Shown: piece after piece, positions 33,942 to 46,068 of the stretch
How positions within the stretch are numbered: position 1 is the stretch's first letter
How the letters are laid out: each line of letters begins with the position of its first letter
Assembly: GCA_030180135.1 (NCBI GenBank)
Contig: CM058229.1
Span: 39,273,522 to 39,337,521 of the forward strand
DNA: 64,000 bases
Source: Orychophragmus violaceus
Lineage: Eukaryota > Streptophyta > Magnoliopsida > Brassicales > Brassicaceae
Reading direction: 5' to 3'
The notes under the pieces: generated by a model
Databases searched by the model: none
Told to the model about the DNA's origin: nothing
Seen by the model: only the letters and a program-made list of their open reading frames with translations
Program-made: the position numbers and the translations under genes

Positions 33942-34390
33942 ATCGGTTCAATTGGATTGAACCGATTATCTTGCATGGTTATGTCGGTTTAATTCGATTA
34001 AAATTCCCTGATACCCAACTGTGTGGGTCGACACAGGCGTTGCGATTGGTTAATCGGTTCAATTGGATTGGACCGGTTATCATGCTTGGTTAAGTTCGAA
34101 CAGATCGGTTTAAATTAGATGAATTAGTTCAATTGGATTGAACTGATTATCGCAATTAAAATAAACAAATTGGGTTAAGATCAGTTTGATCTGATAAGTC
34201 GGTTCAATTGGATTGAACCGGTTATCAAAACTGTCTTCGGTTTAGGTCTATGTCGACCGTCACACATGGGATATGTTGATCGACATGACCAGTTCAATGA
34301 TCCGGGTTAATTGGATTAACCGGTTATTGAAGTACGGTTTTGTTTGGTGGTGTCGATCGACAGACAGAGTCTGAGTCGATCGACACAGTA
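33942..34390 (+). repeat. Motif-2 and motif-1 array in copia C leader
   Basis: Repeats of GGTTCAATTGGATTGAACC plus GGTTATC occur near 33945, 34052, 34130 and 34201. They are followed by motif-1 pairs at about 34251-34287 and 34352-34388. The order matches copia A 2813-3182. Confidence 0.8.
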
Positions 34391-35107
34391 TTCGAAATTC
34401 CTGTTGTTGAACCTTGAATTTGCAGAAATCAAACTAGACTTAAACATTGATCAAAGATTAGCTTCAATGTGGTCAACTGTCAAGACTCATTTCGTTGTGT
34501 GATGGTCTAGCCAAGAGCTTGGTTTCCGCAATTACGTGAGTAAGGCAGGTATTTGAGTTGATGAACTTGCAGTGCTAAACATCAATAATTACATGACCTA
34601 AGAGATTGATTTGCTGAACTTTTGGGTTAGTTTCCTCAACTAAATATCAAGTGACCTTGATGTCTTGCCCAATCTTGTCTACTGTCAAAACTCGTGTCGT
34701 TTGTTGGATAGTCTTGGAGTCCTTGGTATCCACTGCAACATGAGTAAGGCAGATGATCATTGACAGACTTGCAGTGCAACTGTTAATAATCGTAAGACAG
34801 AAAAGATTGGTTTTACTTGACTGGGCTAACAGAAGTTCTGGGCCCAGAGACATCAGAGTGAATTAGACATAGTTTGTCTCATCCACAACCAAGAGTTGTA
34901 CTGGGTACAATTAGCAATGATTTGCTTACCTAGATAACTAGAGTTTGGGTAATGGCGAGTCGTCCACTCAGATTTTAGTGAAGTATGGATCTTGGATCAT
35001 TATATTCATAGAGGAAACATTGTTCGAATATAATGCGAGTTTTCTTATTTGATAAGATTTCTCATCATATACATAACTAAATCTTTGTTTTTATTAGATT
35101 TCAGCTT
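34391..35107 (+). other. Copia C 5' leader, non-coding
   Basis: It is the homologue of 3183-4032 in copia A and leads into gag. It has no open frame of interest. Confidence 0.7.
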
Positions 35108-35995
35108 ATGTCTATGACTACTTTCTTGTTGCGATCCGTCCTTGAGAAGGACAAGTTAAATGGATCCAACTTCCTGGATTGGTATCGGAATCTGAGATTC
35201 ATTCTCAAGCAGGAGAGCAAGGAATATGTCCTTGAAAAGGCTCTTCCAGAAATGCTTGGGACCAATCGCTCGCATGCAGCATATAATGTTTGGAATAAGC
35301 ATTATATTGATGTGGTAGATGTGCGTGGTTTGATGTTGGCTACCATGAACTCGGACTTGAAGAGTCAATACGAGAACATGGAGTCGCCAATAGAGATGAT
35401 CACCAGCCTGAAACTGAAGTTTCAAGATCTGGCACGAGTTGAGAGATTCCAGATGGTGAAGTCTCTAACTGAGTGCAAGCTACCAGAGGATGCTCCAGTA
35501 AGTCCTCATGTCATTAAACTGATGGGTTACATTGATAACCTGGGGAGACTGGAATGTCCTGTCAGCTTAGAGTTGGCCACTAACATCATTCTGCAGTCAC
35601 TGCCGTCAAGCTATGACAAGTTCATTAAGAACTATATCAAGAAAGGATTGACGAAGACGTTGACTGAGCTGCATGGCATGCTCAAAACAGCAAAGCAAAA
35701 CATCATAAAGGGTAAAAGATTTGAAAAATCTTGTATTGGCAAGGGTAGAGGCAAGGCCGTCCAGATTTGGAATCAGGATAAGCCTGTGTCATCTTATAAA
35801 CCCAAGTCAGGCCCATCTTGTGTTAGAAAATGCTTCTACTGCGATGAGTCAGGGCATTGGAAGAGAGATTGCATTAAATTCTTGGAAGATTCACAAGAGA
35901 TGAAGGAGATGTATGGTACTTCTTCTTCAGGTATTGTGTTATTAATTCAAGTTCTACGTAAGTATTGGATACTAGTTGTGGTACTGATATTTTGA
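35108..35995 (+). CDS. Copia C gag
   Basis: The 295-codon frame starts at the ATG at 35108, placed like copia A (after 'ttagatttcag'). It has KLNGSNFLDWYRNLRF (about residues 16-31), LQSLPSSYDKFIKNYIKKG, and the zinc knuckle CFYCDESGHWKRDC near residue 242. It is the most complete of the three gag frames, retaining the YIKK that copia A lost. Beyond TSSSGI the frame runs about 20 codons out of register over the protease region (LDTSCGTDI lies in another frame near 35970). Role: particle formation and RNA packaging. Confidence 0.87.
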   Translation: MSMTTFLLRSVLEKDKLNGSNFLDWYRNLRFILKQESKEYVLEKALPEMLGTNRSHAAYNVWNKHYIDVVDVRGLMLATMNSDLKSQYENMESPIEMITSLKLKFQDLARVERFQMVKSLTECKLPEDAPVSPHVIKLMGYIDNLGRLECPVSLELATNIILQSLPSSYDKFIKNYIKKGLTKTLTELHGMLKTAKQNIIKGKRFEKSCIGKGRGKAVQIWNQDKPVSSYKPKSGPSCVRKCFYCDESGHWKRDCIKFLEDSQEMKEMYGTSSSGIVLLIQVLRKYWILVVVLIF

Positions 35996-38290
35996 AATAT
36001 GCAGGACCTAAGCGACAGTAGAACGTTGAAGAAAGGACAAGTGGAACTGCGTGTCTGGTATGAAGCAATGGTTGCTGCATGAGCCGTAGAGATTCTCCAC
36101 TTGTAGGAGCCTTTCATACTTGGTTTTAGAAATTAAGTAATTGCTACTATGTATCTGCCTTGTGCAGAAATGTCTTTCATTTTCTTGTAAGAATTTGGAT
36201 GTTTTTCATTTTGATAAAAGACAAGCTTTGTTCTTTAGATCTTAATGAAATATTCTATGGTAGCACCCCATTTGGAATGGGTTTTATATCTTGAACCAAT
36301 GTACGCTTGTACACATAACACAAATACCAAACACTTTAAGTCTGATGACTTGAAGTCGATTTTTCTTTAGCATAGTCATTTAACCACACAAGGTGAAGCG
36401 GATTCAGAAGTTCCATAGTTTTGGACTCATTTGATTATTAATCATTTGAGATATGAATTCTGTTCACCGGACCAAATGACTAAGGCCCTTTTAGCAGAGC
36501 TAAAGGAAACGGGTCAGAGGCTTATTGGGCCTTTCACATACTGATGTATGCGGCCCAACGAGTATTAATGCCAAAGGAAATATTCTGTACTTCATTACCT
36601 TATTGATGGCATCAATAAGTATGGCTGTGTTCATTTGATGAGACACGAGCAGGAATCCCTTGAGGAGTTCCAAGATGAAGTGTAGAACCAATTTGACAGA
36701 AGTATTGAAATCCTCGATTGGATCGCGGAGAAAAATACTTGAGTCAAGAATTGGGTGATCATCTGACAGAATGAATCGGACCTTATTAGATACGCTCTGA
36801 TTAATGATGAGTCACAGGAATCTTCCATAATCATTTAAGAATACGTTCTAAAATGTCTGTCTTTGCGCAGAAAAATGTTTCTATCAGAATCAGTGAAAAA
36901 CACCACATTGGATGTGGACTGGGTGATTTCCAAATTTGTTTTTCGGATTAATTGGGATTGCAAGGTTTGTGTAAGACAGTAGTCAACAAACAAACTTGAG
37001 CCCAAATCTGATGAGTTCTACCTCGCTGGTTGTCCTAGGGAAACCAAGGCTTAGTACTTTTGTTGTCCAGAACTGTGTCTTTTAAAAGATCGTACTTTCA
37101 AAAGGAACAGTGGGAGTAACAGCACATATCGAAGAAATTCGATAAACACAGGAGGCTGCTCGACCTGTTGAGGGAGAGCAGCGGTGAGATCTACAAAGTG
37201 CTGTAGAATCTACACCTGTGGAGCCTGAAATTCGCAGATCCGAAAGGATCCGTCACTAACTCGAGAGTGATTTCTCGTAACCAATTGTCGTGATCTGTTG
37301 ATCATTGAAAAGTGACGAGCATGCGAAATTCAAAGAAGCGATGGTGAGCCTCAACTCCGAAAATTGGCTGGGTATGCATGTTAGCTTTACCGATCCATTT
37401 CTGGATTGTAGCAAACATCTTGGAGTTGGAATCAACATTCTGATAATATGGTCAAAAGTTTTGACTTGATCAGAAAGAAATGAAACCATGCGTTCACAAG
37501 AAGACTAGTGGGAGCGTAACTGCAAAATCTCACACTGTATGTTGATAACATACTTAATCTCATAAACGACGTTCTGACACTAAAGTCTCGTCAAGATTTG
37601 GGTCGAAAGTGAGGTTTAACGATTGACATGGGAGAAGGCCATAAAAGTTCTTGGAATAAGGATCCATTGGAATGGATCAGAAAGGCTAATTGGATCGTGT
37701 CAAAATCCTTATGGTAATAAGGTATTAGACAGTTCAAATGTGCTTGATTCCAAGAATGGCTTCATACCAAAGGTCTTATGGCAATAATATAAGCGAGATG
37801 AAGTGTTTTGAACACTGGCTGAACTAATATTAATGAGTGTGATTGCTAATGCTGCTGCAATAGAATCCATCATGAATGCCATATTTTGCGCTCGTCTAGA
37901 TGCAGATTACGCATATAGGATGACAAGAAAATACCAATACGTTCCGATAATAGTCACTGAACAGTTACCAGAAATATCCCAAGTGTTTGAGGAACACAAA
38001 GGATAGGTTCGTGGTGAACTAAGAAAGTGACGAACCAGTTAAAAATAGTTAGACGGACAAAGACGATTCCCGGTCCCCACCTGGATATGTCTCTTTGTCT
38101 GAATAGCGGTGCCAACTGTTGGAAAGGCTCCAAGCAGTGGACCGTAGAATCGTGCTTTTATCTGAATGGCGGTGTGGTTTGTTGAAATTGTTTCAAGCAA
38201 TAACACCGCAGTCTCTCCCACAACCTAAGCACATAATTTATTCTGAGTGCTGTAGGTATAAGATATCTGAAGAGATGATCTTGATTCCAG
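35960..38290 (+). pseudogene. Copia C pol remnant
   Basis: The pieces are in the copia A order: shifted protease (about 35965), integrase fragment with GPFTY, YFITLL, KYGCVHLMRHEQE (about 36530-36655), the linker near 37090-37190, RT tail ARLDADYAYRMTRKYQY (about 37890-37945), and an RNase H scrap. The catalytic RT motifs and most of integrase are lost. Stops are abundant. Confidence 0.8.
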
Positions 38291-39109
38291 TGGGAGTTAT
38301 TTTAGTTATGTTGTAAGCTTTACATAGACATGCTTTGGTAATGTTTATGTAAGTTAAAACTGACATCGGTATTATTTAATTATTGGATAGTTAAATAATA
38401 GTCCCAAAGTATTTTGTGGTCATTTTATAGGTCATCAAGTTGAGTACTTGATCATGAAACCCTATAAGTAAAAGGATGACATAAATTATGATTGTCCCTA
38501 GTCGAGATTGTCAAAGTGGGACACTGACAACCGCGAGAGACTAGATTGTGAGGTGACTGTTGACTAAGTTTCATGGAGTCAATGATTTGAGTATCACAGT
38601 CAGTCACATAGATATATGTTGGTGAACATATGATCAGACATGACCCGCTAATGAGAACTCTACATGATAGTTATATATGTGTCATGAGAGTTTCTCATTA
38701 CGACTATAGAGTATAGTCCTTAAACCTGAGTTCATCATGCTTTCTAGCATATGAATTGGTGCGTTTTGACCTTGTCAAACGTCGTTCCGTAACTGGCGGC
38801 TATAACGGAATTGCTTATGCGTATCATGAAGTATGTGTAGAAACAGGGATGAAACAAGATGGGATTTGTCCCTCCTGTATAACGGGAGATAAATATCTCA
38901 GGGCCCATCGAAGATTTGATACTGAGAAAATGCATGGCCGTGCTCAAACGAGGTGATTATCAGTCGTTTGTTATATCAGTATAGATCAGGAGTTCGATGA
39001 ACATGATGTTGGCTATAATAAGGATGACACAATTTCTTGCCTTATGCAATATCGAGATATAGCGACAAAGGGATTATGGGAATAGATGATTCCAGTACAA
39101 GTGGGAGAT
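38291..39109 (+). other. Copia C 3' UTR and purine tract
   Basis: It is non-coding and closely similar to 7331-8120. It ends in ACAAGTGGGAGAT (39097-39109). Confidence 0.75.
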
Positions 39110-39834
39110 TGTTGGGATTATGTCCTGAAATCACATTGTACTTACTCTAAAGATAGTTGTATTGTCGAGATCGGACAATTCATATGATACTGGGTAGTCA
39201 TAATGTTTTGCTAGAAACCGCTTATGACAAATGAGTTGTAACTCATTTCTAGTATCGTGTGAACCTACAGGGTCACACACCTAAGCGAGCTGGATATACT
39301 TTGTGTGGGATCGATCATTGGCATATGATCTGATCAGTGTGTATTGGATACACATTGAATTGAGTTTTGAAGAGGTGTGTCGATCGATGCTGTGAGTGTG
39401 TCGATCGACGCAAGGTTTTCGAGTAAGTGTGTCGATCGATGCAGTATGCGTATCGATCGATGCACAATGGGCCTCGAGACTGACGTTTCGAGTTATTGAC
39501 TTAAACGAGTTGGGTTTTGATCCGAAAGTCGTTTGGGTCATCCCAGGTCGATATATAATGTCTTATATGATCGACCTAAGCCCGGGCCGTCAGAGTTTCT
39601 TCTCAGAGAGAAAGAAGAGACACAAAACTCATAGATCCACAGGAGATCCGATTCCCGGTACTAGCATCCCGGCGGATTCCAGCTTGTGTGCGTGTGGACT
39701 ACGATAGAGGCGCAGCGATTGAGGCGCTTCAGATCTCGTTTACCTGTTCCAATTTCCGCTGTCAATCTCCAGGTAATCACGAGGTCAGTTCCTAGATTCG
39801 ATTACCTAGACCCTGGATCCTAGGGAATCCAACA
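39110..39834 (+). repeat. Copia C 3' LTR
   Basis: It is the partner of 32778-33502 with four motif-1 copies at about 39380-39466. It is followed by CCCGG. Confidence 0.93.
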
Positions 39835-40590
39835 CCCGGGAGGCTCGACACTATCTCCACCTCCAGCTCCCAGTAAGTGTTTGCGCTCACGAATCAATCT
39901 CCCTCGTCTCTGCGGGGGGGGGGGGGGGGGGGGGGGGGGAGGGGGGTGTACGGGCTATACCCCCTAAAAGAATCGACTTCATCTTCGGTGGCTCCAAGCT
40001 TTGCCGAGACTCAGTCAATTCAATTAAAGCTCTCCAAAGAAGAGTCGAGACCGACAAAGGGGGGGGGGGAAATCCCAATGTTAGGTCCAGACCACGAAAT
40101 CACTTTCCACGAGAGCGAGACAAGTAATCTCGACAAACCACACGACGACGCTCTCCTCGTCTGTCTAGTAGTGGGAGACGTCGAACTCTCGAGGATAATG
40201 ATCGACACAGGGAGTTCGGTGGATGTCCTCTTTTACGACGCGTTCAAAAAGATGGATTTCAACGACTCCGAAATCGTCGAAGAAAAGACACCACTAGTAG
40301 GGTTCACTGGCGAAACAACATACTCAATGGGATCTGTATTCGCCCCAGTAATAGCTGGATGAGTTCGAAGGATGACAGAGTTCGTCGCAGTAGATCGGCC
40401 AGCTCCCTTCAACGCAATTCTAGGTCGACCATGGATATACGACATGAAAGCAGTACCATCGACCTACCATCAATGCATAAAATTTCCAACTCCCAAAGGA
40501 GTAAAAACCATTGCTATATGAACGGGTATAAGCAGATTGAGAAATCCCCCCGCGTAACAATTACGGAAAGAGGAGGAGCTCGCCACTATG
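39835..40590 (+). pseudogene. TAT gag-pol junction and aspartic protease
   Basis: After copia C the TAT frame resumes. An odd run of 26 G residues (39914-39939, then A and 6 G) gives a poly-glycine stretch, and a second 11-G run lies at 40059-40069. The protease core follows: LVCLVVGDVELSRIMIDTGS with active-site D-T-G, then VDVLFYDAF, VGFTGETTYSMGS, and in the same frame ILGRPWIYDMKAVPS. In-frame TGA stops at 40360-40362 and near 40519 break it. The G runs probably vary by slippage, so the reading frame across them is unreliable. The enzyme would process gag-pol. Confidence 0.8.
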
Positions 40591-42076
40591 CAGACCAAAA
40601 GGTCGAACGACCCAAGTCAAATAGGACCCCCAAAGGACCTCACGACCCAAGTTTGCATAGACGATGCTCACCCCGAAAGACTTGTTGGCATTGGAATTGA
40701 CCTATCAGAACCAGTCAAAAACGAATTGGTCTATTTCCTTAAACAGAATGTCGACTCCTTTGCCTGGTCTTCAGCAGACATGAAACAGATCAACATCGAC
40801 GTAACCAGCCACGAGCTGAATGTTGACCCAACCTACAAACCGGTAAGACAAAAGCGTCGGAAACTAGGCCCGGAACGAGCTCGAGCCGTCAACGACGAGG
40901 TCGATCGGTTATTAAAAATCGGATCGATCAGAGAGGTCAAGTACCTCGACTGGCTTGCGAACCCCGTAGTAGTCAAGAAAAATAACGGGAAGTGGAGAGT
41001 CTGTGTAGATTTTACAGATCTCAACAAAGCATGTCTGAAGGACAGCTTCCCACTCCCGCACATCGACCGACTGGTCGAAGCTACCGCCAGACACCAACTG
41101 CTATCCTTCATGGATGCCTTCTCGGGGTATAACCAAATACTAATGAACCCTGAGGACCAAGAAAAGACTTCGTTCATAACCGATCGAGGAACGTACTGCT
41201 ACAAAGTCATGCCCTTCGGGTTGAAAAATGCAGGAGCAACTTACCAACGCGTTGTCAACAAGATGTTTTCAGGACTCCTGGGTAAAACCATGGAAGTCTA
41301 CATCGACGATATGCTGGTCAAAGCTAAATGAATGTTTTATCATTCTCAATAAATACGGGATGAAACTCAACCCAGCGAAGTGCACATTCGGGGTCCCCTC
41401 AGGAGAATTCCTTGGTTACCTAGTGACCGAAAGAGGGATCGAAACGAACCCCAAACAGATCGCAACATTTATAGAGATGAAATCTCCCAGAACAACGCGA
41501 GAAGTCCAGCGCCTGACTGGCAAAATAGCTGCTTTGAACCGCTTCATCTCAAGGTCGACTGATAAATGTCTACCCTTCTATCACTTTCTCAAAGCGAACA
41601 AGAAGTTCCTTTGGGACGGAAAGTGCGAAGAAGCATTCACCCAGCTCAAGTCCTACCTAAGCGAACCACCTATACTGGCGAAACCTGTGGAAGGGGAGCC
41701 CCTCTACCTCTACCTAGCTGTTTCCACGGCAGCAGTAAGTGGAGTCCTAGTTCGCGAAGAACAAAACGAGCAACAGCCGGTGTACTACATCAGTAAGACC
41801 TTAATCGATGCTGAAACCAGGTACCCCGCCATGGAAAAACTCGCTTTAGTGCTAGTCACATCGGCTCGGAAACTCCGACCATACTTCCAATCGCACTCAA
41901 TTATAGTGATGACCTCTCAGCCACTGAGAACCATCCTTCATAGTCCAAGCCAGTCAGGTCGACTGGTCAAATGGGCTATCGAGCTCAGCGAGTATGACAT
42001 AGAATATAAAGCTCGGACGTGCCTGAAAGCGCAAGTGCTAGCATATTTCATAATCGAGCTCCCTCCGACCATATAA
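40588..42076 (+). pseudogene. TAT reverse transcriptase and RNase H
   Basis: The first part (to 41331) is RT: YKPVRQKRRKLGPERARAV, IREVKYLDWLANPVVVKK, WRVCVDFTDLNKACLKDSFP, LLSFMDAFSGYNQILMNPED, FGLKNAGATYQR and the catalytic YIDDMLVK. Near 41325 a deletion of about 50 bp shifts the frame. Homology continues in the frame that is open to 42076: NECFIILNKYGMKLNPAKC, GYLVTERGIE, TREVQRLTGKIAALNRF and the RNase H-like YLAVSTAAVSGVLVRE ... YYISKTL. The N-terminal 30 codons of that second frame overlap RT out of register and are not real. The enzyme copies element RNA to DNA in the particle. It is inactive as found. Confidence 0.88.
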
Positions 42077-43357
42077 CTCGACCCGACCTCCGCCAAGAAA
42101 AAGAAACTCTACGTCGATGGAGCTTCCTCGAGGCAAGGATCCAGAGTCGGAGTAAAACTGGTCTCCCCCACTGGCGAAGTATTGGAACAGTCTTTCAGAC
42201 CGGGCTTCGCCGCATCAAATAACGAAGCAGAATACGAAGCGTTAATAGCCGGGCTCAGACTAGCAATAGCGATAGGAGCCCGGGAAGTAGACGCCTTCAG
42301 CGATTCTCAGTTGGTCACGAGCCAATATCATGGCGACTACGAGGCCAAAGACGAACGCATGGAAGCATACCTACAGGTAGTCCATACGCTCGCCGAACAG
42401 ATCAAATTCTTTGATCTAACACGGATCCCGCGAGGGGAAAACACCGCAGCCGATGCCCTAGCCGCCCTAGCATCGAAATCGGATCCTAACCTCAAAAGGA
42501 TCATACCAGTCGAGGGGATCGAAAAACCAAGTATCGACATAGCCCTGAAAGCTCTATCCTTGAGAGAGGACGAGCCCACCACAAAGGAAGGGGTCGAAAA
42601 CAAGGAACGTCCCAAGGACACCAGTCGCGACATCATCGAGATTGATGATGGTCTCGATCCAAGAAGCGCCGTGTACGTCGCGAACGTCCCCGATGGACCA
42701 ATCCAAGCTGCATCCACTAGTCGAGGACCTGAGCCTAATGATGACGAAGATTGGAGAACTCCGATCATTCGATACATTACAAATGGCGAAGTCCCCAACG
42801 ACAAATGGGAGGCGCGGAAACTCAAGACACAGAGTGCGAGGTACTGCGTCACGCAAGGAGAGCTCTTCAAGAGAAGTTTCTCTCGACCTTACCTCAAATG
42901 CCTCGATAAAAAGCAAGCTCTAGCCGTGATCATGCAGGCCCACGACGGATCCTGCGGAAGCCATTTCGGAGGACGAGCCCTGGCCGTACGAATCAAAAGG
43001 CAAGGCTATTTCTGGCCAACAATGACCACCGAATGCGAATATTTTTCCAGCAAATGTGATAAATGCCAAAAGCATGGCACGATTATCCATCAAGCATCAG
43101 AGAAAATCTCCTCTATCTCATCACCATACCCATTCATGCGATGGGGAATGGACATCGTAGGACCTTTAGTCCCATCCGGCAAAAAGAAAGCTACACACCT
43201 ATTGGTAATGACAGACTACTTCACTAAGTCGATCGAAGCAGAGTCATACCAAAAGATCAAAGACGTTCACGTTAAGGAGTTCGTCTGGCGAAACATCGTG
43301 TGCCGACATGGACTACCCCATGAGATCGTCACCGATAACGGATCACAATTCATATAA
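42077..43357 (+). pseudogene. TAT second RNase H and integrase N-terminal and catalytic domains
   Basis: It is in the same frame as the preceding part, after an in-frame TAA (42074-42076). An archaeal-type RNase H has the expected acidic residues: YVDGASS, NNEAEYEAL, DAFSDSQLV and NTAADALAALA. A duplicate RNase H of this type marks the TAT lineage. The integrase zinc finger follows (HDGSCGSHFGGRAL ... YFSSKCDKCQKHG), then the core MDIVGP and TDNGSQF. A TAA at 43355-43357 interrupts the core just after the second catalytic aspartate. Confidence 0.88.
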
Positions 43358-43999
43358 AACGTGTTCAAGGAGTTCTGTAGAACCTGGAACATAAAGCTGG
43401 CTTACACAACGCCCCGTTATCCTCAAGAGAACGGACTGGCAGAGGCAGCTAATAAAGCAATCATGAACAACCTTAAGAAAAGACTCAATGAGTGCAAAAC
43501 GAGCTGGAGCGACGAGCTCCCAGCCGTACTCTGGACTCACCGGACTACTCCTCGCAAATCTACCGGTGAAACTCCCTTTTCACTGGCTTACGGGATCGAG
43601 GCGGTAGTACCAGCCGAAATCCTCGTGTCAAGCATCCGCAAGGAGGAACGCCCATGACAAGAGGAACTTAACAACAAGATGATAACTGACGAGCTCGATC
43701 TCATCGACGAAAGGAGGAACCTCGCACTAGCTCGAATCCAGAACTACCAAGAAGATGCAGCTCGCTACTATGATTCCAGAATTAAAACTCGAAGGTTTCA
43801 AGTAGGCGAGCTCGTCTTACGGAAAGTGTTCGACCATAAAAAGGAAGAACACGCTGGAAAGTTAGGATCAAAGTGGGAAGGTCTTTACCAAGTCACCGAT
43901 GTTGTGAAGGACGGGGTCTACCGAATCAAGTCGGTAAAAACCCAGAAGCCCGAATTGCGACCCTGGAACATCATCAACCTCAAAAAGTACTTTCACTAA
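43358..43999 (+). pseudogene. TAT integrase C-terminal part
   Basis: It continues in frame after the stop: NVFKEFCRTWNIKLAYTTP, PQENGLAEA with the third catalytic residue E, WTHRTTPRKSTGETPFSLAYG. After another in-frame TGA (43655-43657) it carries the tail with FQVGELVLRKVF and GKLGSKWEGLYQVTDVV, ending at 43999. The tail is the usual Ty3 integrase C-terminal SH3-like region. All three catalytic acids are present across the broken frames. Confidence 0.87.
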
Positions 44000-44660
44000 A
44001 GTACAACAACATAATCGAACTACGAAATGGCTTGATCCCCTTAAAAGGGTACGTAGGCAGCTCGACTTCGAGCGCAGCCTCCCCCCCCCCAACACATAGC
44101 TCTTACCGAGCTCGACAACTTCAAACGAAGTCGTAATAGCTTATCTTTGTGAAATCAAAATAAGTATCCCTACCAGTGTCTCTTTCCGATCGAAAAATTT
44201 AAGAGTCGTCGCGAAATATTTCGCCATTACATTCTGCAAAGCGATATGAAATTATCCCTTCATAAGCGACCTGAAATGGCCTCTTCAAAAGAAAAGTGAT
44301 ATGAAATTATCTCTTCAGAAGACAAGTGATATGAAATTATCCCTTCATAAGCGACCTGAAATGGCCTCTCCTAAAGTAAAGTGATACGAGCGAACTGAAA
44401 TGCTCGCCCCAAAACCGAGCGAACTGAAATGATCGCCCCAAAATTGAACGACCTGAAATGATCGTCCCGAAAATAAGCGACCCGAAATGGTCCCTCCAAG
44501 CAGAACGAACTGAAATGCTCGTCCCAAAAATAAAGCGACCCGAAATGGTCCCTCCAAGCAGAACGAACTGAAATGCTCGTCCCAAAAATAAAGCGACCTG
44601 TAACGGTCCATCAAACATCGCAAAATTCTTCTAACATTACATAGATTAGAAGAATTGGGG
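44000..44660 (+). repeat. TAT tandem repeats downstream of pol
   Basis: From about 44220 to 44610 short units built on GCGACCTGAAATGG or GCGAACTGAAATGCTCG alternate, with periods of roughly 30-55 bp. The last two long units (from about 44470 and 44528) are near identical. A 10-C run lies at 44081-44090. Long tandem repeats between pol and 3' LTR are common in TAT/Ogre-type elements. No credible coding is seen; the minus-strand frames here simply translate the repeat. Confidence 0.7.
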
Positions 44661-45086
44661 AGCTACCCCCTCACATACTCAAAACGGATCTTTGTAAGTC
44701 TACTTCGATTCATTCTTATACTTAGCAATTCTCGCTTCAAATCAACTTTAAGCTCGAACTTCACGAAAGAGTTGTACCTCGGACAACTCTTGGCGAAGAA
44801 CTCGAGCTCAAGTGCAGTCAACCTAGAAGTTCGATTGTACTCCCTAAGGCAATGCAAGACAAGTTTTTTGCTCGACCTCTCTGAAGAGGTTCGAGCTGCC
44901 ATCAACGATCGATTTTACGCTAAGGCGTTAAAGAGTAAAATCTATGCTAAGGCATGAAAGATTCCAAAAGCAACTCATAAACAAAATAAGGACTTAACGT
45001 CCTCAATGTTGCAAAAAGCCCACTAAGGGCAAACAACAAAGATAAAAAAAAAAGCTCCCTTGGGCAACAGAGTCTGGAAAAGAAAT

Positions 45087-46063
45087 TTAAAAACCCTCTC
45101 GAGCAACAACAACGATAAGCCGCTCAAAACGCGGCATAAGAGGATTTTCCTTCCTGGACCTCCGCCTCGTCTTCACTCTCCCTTCTCGGCTGAGATTCAA
45201 CCTCGGATCGGTCTCAGTCGGAGGAACGAGCGAAGGATCAGCCATAGCCACAGAATCCTCCGAAACTGCTGGCAAGACAAGCTTGCCGATGCTGAAATCG
45301 GAGACTACCGCGGCCTCCATCTCCGCCGTGGCGAGTCGCTTCCTCTCAGCCAACTTGAGAACCTCCTGATTCATGTCCACCTCCCCCGCTGCGATCTCGG
45401 CGATAAGCTCGATGTTGGCCAAAGTCTCTTGAAGACGGATTTCAGCACTGGTCTCGATCTTCCTCTTCTCGGCTTTCTCCTTGATCCCGGCCAGAACCAC
45501 AAGGTAGTGGTCGTTGAGCTCCTTCCGGGCCCTACGAAGCGCGGCTCGGTTCGATTCTTCGACCGATCGGACTCGAGCTTCAGCAAGGCCAAGCTGACGA
45601 GATAGCTCCTCCTCCCTCTTTTCGAGGTGCGCGATCATGGCCTCAGCAATAGCATGATCCGCGACCTTCCTCTTCAAACGCTCCTCCCTAGCCAGGGCTT
45701 CTTGAAGTTCGGCGTTCATCTGGGTGGCCGCCTCACGAGCAAACGCAAGTTCATAGGTTTTAGCTTCCACTACCTCGTTCTCGGACCGGACCGCATACGT
45801 ATTCACGGCCTCCAGAGCCTGCAAAGAACGCCGAATCAGCAAAAAATATATAAATATATAATACAAAAATTATCACTTCAAAAGAAAAGGGAGCCGAAGC
45901 AAAACGTCTCACCTTCCCGACAACAACCATCATCTCGGAATACGCACTACCGAGGATCATCTCTCCGGTAGCCGGGAGTTGGGAGCCCGCGGACCTAACA
46001 CGCCTCAGCAGACGAACCACACCTTCTGGATCGTCTACAACCGAACACTCTTCCTGGTCCGAC
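45087..46063 (-). pseudogene. TAT antisense gene, 3' exons (coiled coil)
   Basis: This is the continuation of the antisense gene starting at 54127, split by TG3. Exon 3 resumes at 46063 and ends near 45913 at a canonical donor (GTGAGACG). The next exon starts at 45818 after CTTTGCAG and runs to a stop at 45087. It encodes a long charged coiled coil rich in A, E, K, R: TYELAFAREAATQMNAEL, EALAREERLKRKVADHAI, HLEKREEELSRQLGLAEA. Proteins of this layout, a conserved N-terminal domain plus coiled-coil tail, are encoded antisense to pol in several plant Ty3 families. The function is unknown. Confidence 0.7.
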
Positions 46064-46068
46064 CCTTC

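Larger units (their letters stand above)
32778..39834 (+). mobile_element. Copia C: Ty1/copia element with open gag and dead pol
   Basis: LTRs of 725 bp (32778-33502 and 39110-39834) are flanked by CCCGG (32773-32777 and 39835-39839). The tRNA-Met primer site is at 33504-33516 and the purine tract at 39097-39109. The layout is the same as copia A: palindrome-rich leader, gag, decayed pol, long 3' UTR. About eight LTR differences were counted. The internal copy of pol is as broken as in copia A although the insertion is younger. Confidence 0.93.

Noticed and set aside
39887..40078. Proline-rich minus-strand protein
   Set aside because: It is created by the poly-G run read backwards.
44337..44623. 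FGTSISVRSA-type repeat proteins on the minus strand
   Set aside because: They are translations of the TAT tandem repeat in several frames, with no consistent frame preference.
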